A stretch of 7,322 nt of DNA from Oscillospiraceae bacterium (GTDB lineage: Bacteria > Bacillota_A > Clostridia > Oscillospirales > Oscillospiraceae): positions 1 to 7,322 of the forward strand of contig JAFYLN010000110.1 in the NCBI GenBank assembly GCA_017537045.1. The letters are read 5' to 3'. Both the position numbers and the translations under genes were made by a program. This document shows positions 5,680 to 7,322 of the stretch, in pieces. Within the stretch, counting starts at the first letter, position 1, and every line of letters begins with the position of its first letter. A model generated the notes under the pieces. That model was not told the origin of the DNA. It did not search any database and worked only from the letters and a program-made list of their open reading frames with translations.

Positions 5680-5715
5680 CTTTAGATATTTCATTCAGGC
5701 GCCTTCACTATATAT

Positions 5716-5742
5716 CCCGTCAAAAAGAGAGTTTGGTTACAT
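5716..5742 (-). promoter_or_regulatory. Candidate ECF-type promoter of the second sigma gene
   Basis: On the - strand, TGTAAC (5741-5736) is followed after 16 bases by CGGG (5719-5716). Extracytoplasmic sigma promoters in Firmicutes often have an AAC-containing -35 box such as TGTAAC or TGAAAC and a CG-starting -10 box 16-17 bases away. The site lies downstream of the 5764-5799 terminator and about 50 bases before the start codon, as expected for autoregulation. The -10 match is partial. Confidence 0.4.
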
Positions 5743-5763
5743 GAGTTTATATTATTCTATCAT

Positions 5764-5799
5764 AAAAAGAGAGCAGCTTCCACTGGGGAAACTGCTCTC
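5764..5799 (-). terminator. Intrinsic terminator of the right-edge gene
   Basis: On the - strand, GAGAGCAG (5799-5792) pairs with CTGCTCTC (5776-5769). The stem continues through TTCC/GGAA after one mismatch, has a five-base loop, and is followed by TTTTT (5768-5764). It lies 62 bases past the stop at 5861 and insulates the sigma operon from transcription entering from the right. Confidence 0.9.
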
Positions 5800-5860
5800 A
5801 TACTCATTTCATAGCAGGAATCATGATCCAGTCCTTATAGCGTCCATCACTGGAGGAAGA

Positions 5861-7322
5861 TTAATCAGATTGTTCTGTACAAACTGTGTAATGATCGATC
5901 GCTGCACCGAAAACAGAACTTGCAAGACTTCCCCAGAGCTCTTCCCAGGTATGCTCAATATCATGGGTCAAAGCATAATGAACAATGCGTTTGTGCTCTG
6001 TATTCCCTACCAAAGGTGTTCCGGATGCCTCATACTTCATTAGGTACTCGTAGACCTTAACATCAGATTCTGTTCGAAGAACAAATCTATCTCCATCATA
6101 GGAAAGTTCATGAATATACAATGCAGGATAGTCTTGTTTGAGTGCTTCATAGGTGGTTGGGTCGGTTCGGTCTGGATCTAAGGTATAATAATGGGCCAAA
6201 TATATGGTGGCGTGTTTACCTTCTTGGGTCTTATTGTAGAATTCCTTCCATGCGTCATTTCCACCGTCAAGGTAACCATTCTCTACAATTACATACCCCG
6301 CTTCTCGTGCAGCTTCCAACGCGCCTTCTTCAGCCTGCATGGCAGGGGCATATTCACATATCCAGGCACTGTTTGTTCCGGAGATTGCAATAACCTTGGA
6401 CATATCCGGGTATTCTTTGATAGAATAAACCTCCCAAACAATTCCCTCAATAAGAGTTTCTTCCGTGAAGGTTAGCAAAAAATCACCGGCATTCACCGTA
6501 TTCGGATCAATGTTTGTCAACTCATAACGGAAAGTCGATCCGTTAATGGGAATGAAAAGATAACCACCATAGAAGCCGCGCAGATTCGTTCGGGTTGGCT
6601 CCATGCTTGATAGCATATTATTCGAGAATTTCTGTGTGCCTAACTGAATCTGTTCTGCGATGGCACTGCTGTTGAATGCTCGATCCTTCTCGCTGTCATA
6701 CATAGCAATAATTACGGAATCGCCAACTTCAAAGTCTTCGAAAGTTATGGCTCGAACATCATTGAATTCACTATAATTGACATAGATCAAATTATCACGG
6801 CTGATTGCATAGCTACAATCAATGGCACATCTGTCACCAAATATCTTATCCCGCTTGTCGATGTCTTTTACATACAGGATCCGGTTGGCTGAATCTACCT
6901 CGATTATTTCAGCATTTAGGCCAAGATTTAATGTTCCAGAGAATTTATATAGTCCCCAATCAAAACCACTGGAGTCAAACTGACTGAGGAAGCGAATCAC
7001 TTGTTCTCTGGTCACACCATGAAGATCATATCTAGTAGCATAACCATCGCCGTAGTCACCGTAGTTGAAGGATTCATCATCACCAAAGCCAATGCTGAAT
7101 ATTATCTCTGACCCATTTAGGAATGCAAGCTCATAGCTACCGCCGTAGTAACCCTTGGAGCTTTTTGCATTCGTGCCTTGCACTTGTGCAATAAATGCCA
7201 TAATTGACTCTATGGTTTCCTCATCCTGAATCATGGTATCTTTTCCGTTATGGAGATTCCGAAGTCTGATTTCTGTGACACCCTTATTTTCTCCATCCAG
7301 ATCGTAAACACCAAAGGAAATC
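5861..7322 (-). CDS. Multidomain, probably extracytoplasmic protein, 5' end beyond window
   Basis: The reading frame stays open through the right edge: 29 further codons precede the ATG at 7234 with no stop. That ATG has no ribosome site and falls inside a continuous domain, so the true start is outside the window. The 486 visible residues seem to hold several small domains. First is an alpha/beta unit with a helix near IQDEETIESIMAFI and strands SYELAFLNG and EIIFSIGF, loosely like DUF5301. Second is a small beta unit (TLNLGLNAEIIEV ... FEVGDSVIIAMYD) of DUF3221-like pattern. Third is a beta segment around GGYLFIPINGSTFRYEL. Last is a C-terminal unit (GYVIVENGY ... ATIYLAHYYTL ... ALYIHELSYDGDRFVLRTES) of DUF4362-like pattern. 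Such domains occur outside the membrane in Firmicutes, sometimes attached to M56 (BlaR1-type) peptidases, so an M56 or anchored N-terminus is possible. Domain names are from memory of pattern and are uncertain. Confidence 0.8.
   Translation of the reverse strand, partial: ISFGVYDLDGENKGVTEIRLRNLHNGKDTMIQDEETIESIMAFIAQVQGTNAKSSKGYYGGSYELAFLNGSEIIFSIGFGDDESFNYGDYGDGYATRYDLHGVTREQVIRFLSQFDSSGFDWGLYKFSGTLNLGLNAEIIEVDSANRILYVKDIDKRDKIFGDRCAIDCSYAISRDNLIYVNYSEFNDVRAITFEDFEVGDSVIIAMYDSEKDRAFNSSAIAEQIQLGTQKFSNNMLSSMEPTRTNLRGFYGGYLFIPINGSTFRYELTNIDPNTVNAGDFLLTFTEETLIEGIVWEVYSIKEYPDMSKVIAISGTNSAWICEYAPAMQAEEGALEAAREAGYVIVENGYLDGGNDAWKEFYNKTQEGKHATIYLAHYYTLDPDRTDPTTYEALKQDYPALYIHELSYDGDRFVLRTESDVKVYEYLMKYEASGTPLVGNTEHKRIVHYALTHDIEHTWEELWGSLASSVFGAAIDHYTVCTEQSD

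Noticed and set aside
5665..5694. Longer start at 5694 for the second sigma factor
   Set aside because: The extra ten residues include the translated ribosome binding site of the 5664 start.
5817..5829. Near-palindrome GGAATCATGATCC after the right-edge gene
   Set aside because: The perfect core is only eight bases, it sits in a 3' untranslated stretch, and nothing nearby suggests a regulator site.
1..7322. tRNA, rRNA, insertion sequence or attachment site
   Set aside because: No cloverleaf, rRNA-like block, transposase motif or flanking direct repeats could be recognised by eye.

Overview
The window looks like chromosomal DNA of a low-to-mid G+C Gram-positive anaerobe, most likely a gut-type member of the Clostridia. 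The reasons are strong AAGGAGG ribosome binding sites before most genes, short ATGA-type gene overlaps, factor-independent terminators, and the protein families present: ECF sigma factors paired with a zinc-finger anti-sigma and a DUF4179-type anti-sigma, and a YfjL-like membrane protein. This placement is inference; no rRNA, tRNA or other lineage marker is present.

Left block (134-1966, + strand): a tightly overlapping three-gene operon. It encodes an ECF sigma factor, a four-helix membrane anti-sigma factor with an HxxxCxxC zinc motif, and a membrane-anchored YfjL-like protein. It ends in a pyrimidine-rich stretch with two hairpins, the second being a clear bidirectional terminator (2107-2138).

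Centre (2170-4143): two divergent single genes bounded by that terminator and by a second hairpin at 4129-4153. The - strand gene (2170-3360) encodes a 396-residue protein with the architecture of Card1/Can2/VC1899 (DUF1887): an N-terminal CARF-like sensor and a C-terminal PD-(D/E)XK-type nuclease. No CRISPR array or cas gene is visible nearby. The + strand gene (3661-4143) encodes a small, more A+T-rich protein with a transglutaminase-like Cys-His-Asp pattern. The 300-base space between them carries a good sigma-A-type promoter for the nuclease gene and a perfect 11-bp inverted repeat.

Right block (4160-7322, - strand): a second ECF sigma factor (5104-5664) overlaps by four bases a single-pass DUF4179-type anti-sigma-like protein (4160-5107). 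Upstream, and separated by a strong terminator (5764-5799), is the 3' part of a larger multidomain, probably extracytoplasmic protein that runs off the right edge.

Taken together, two cell-envelope signalling modules of different anti-sigma class flank a small two-gene cassette. The most notable item is the stand-alone CARF-nuclease gene. The short motif ATGTAA-N7-CTCTTTTTG shared upstream of both sigma genes is the most interesting non-coding signal.
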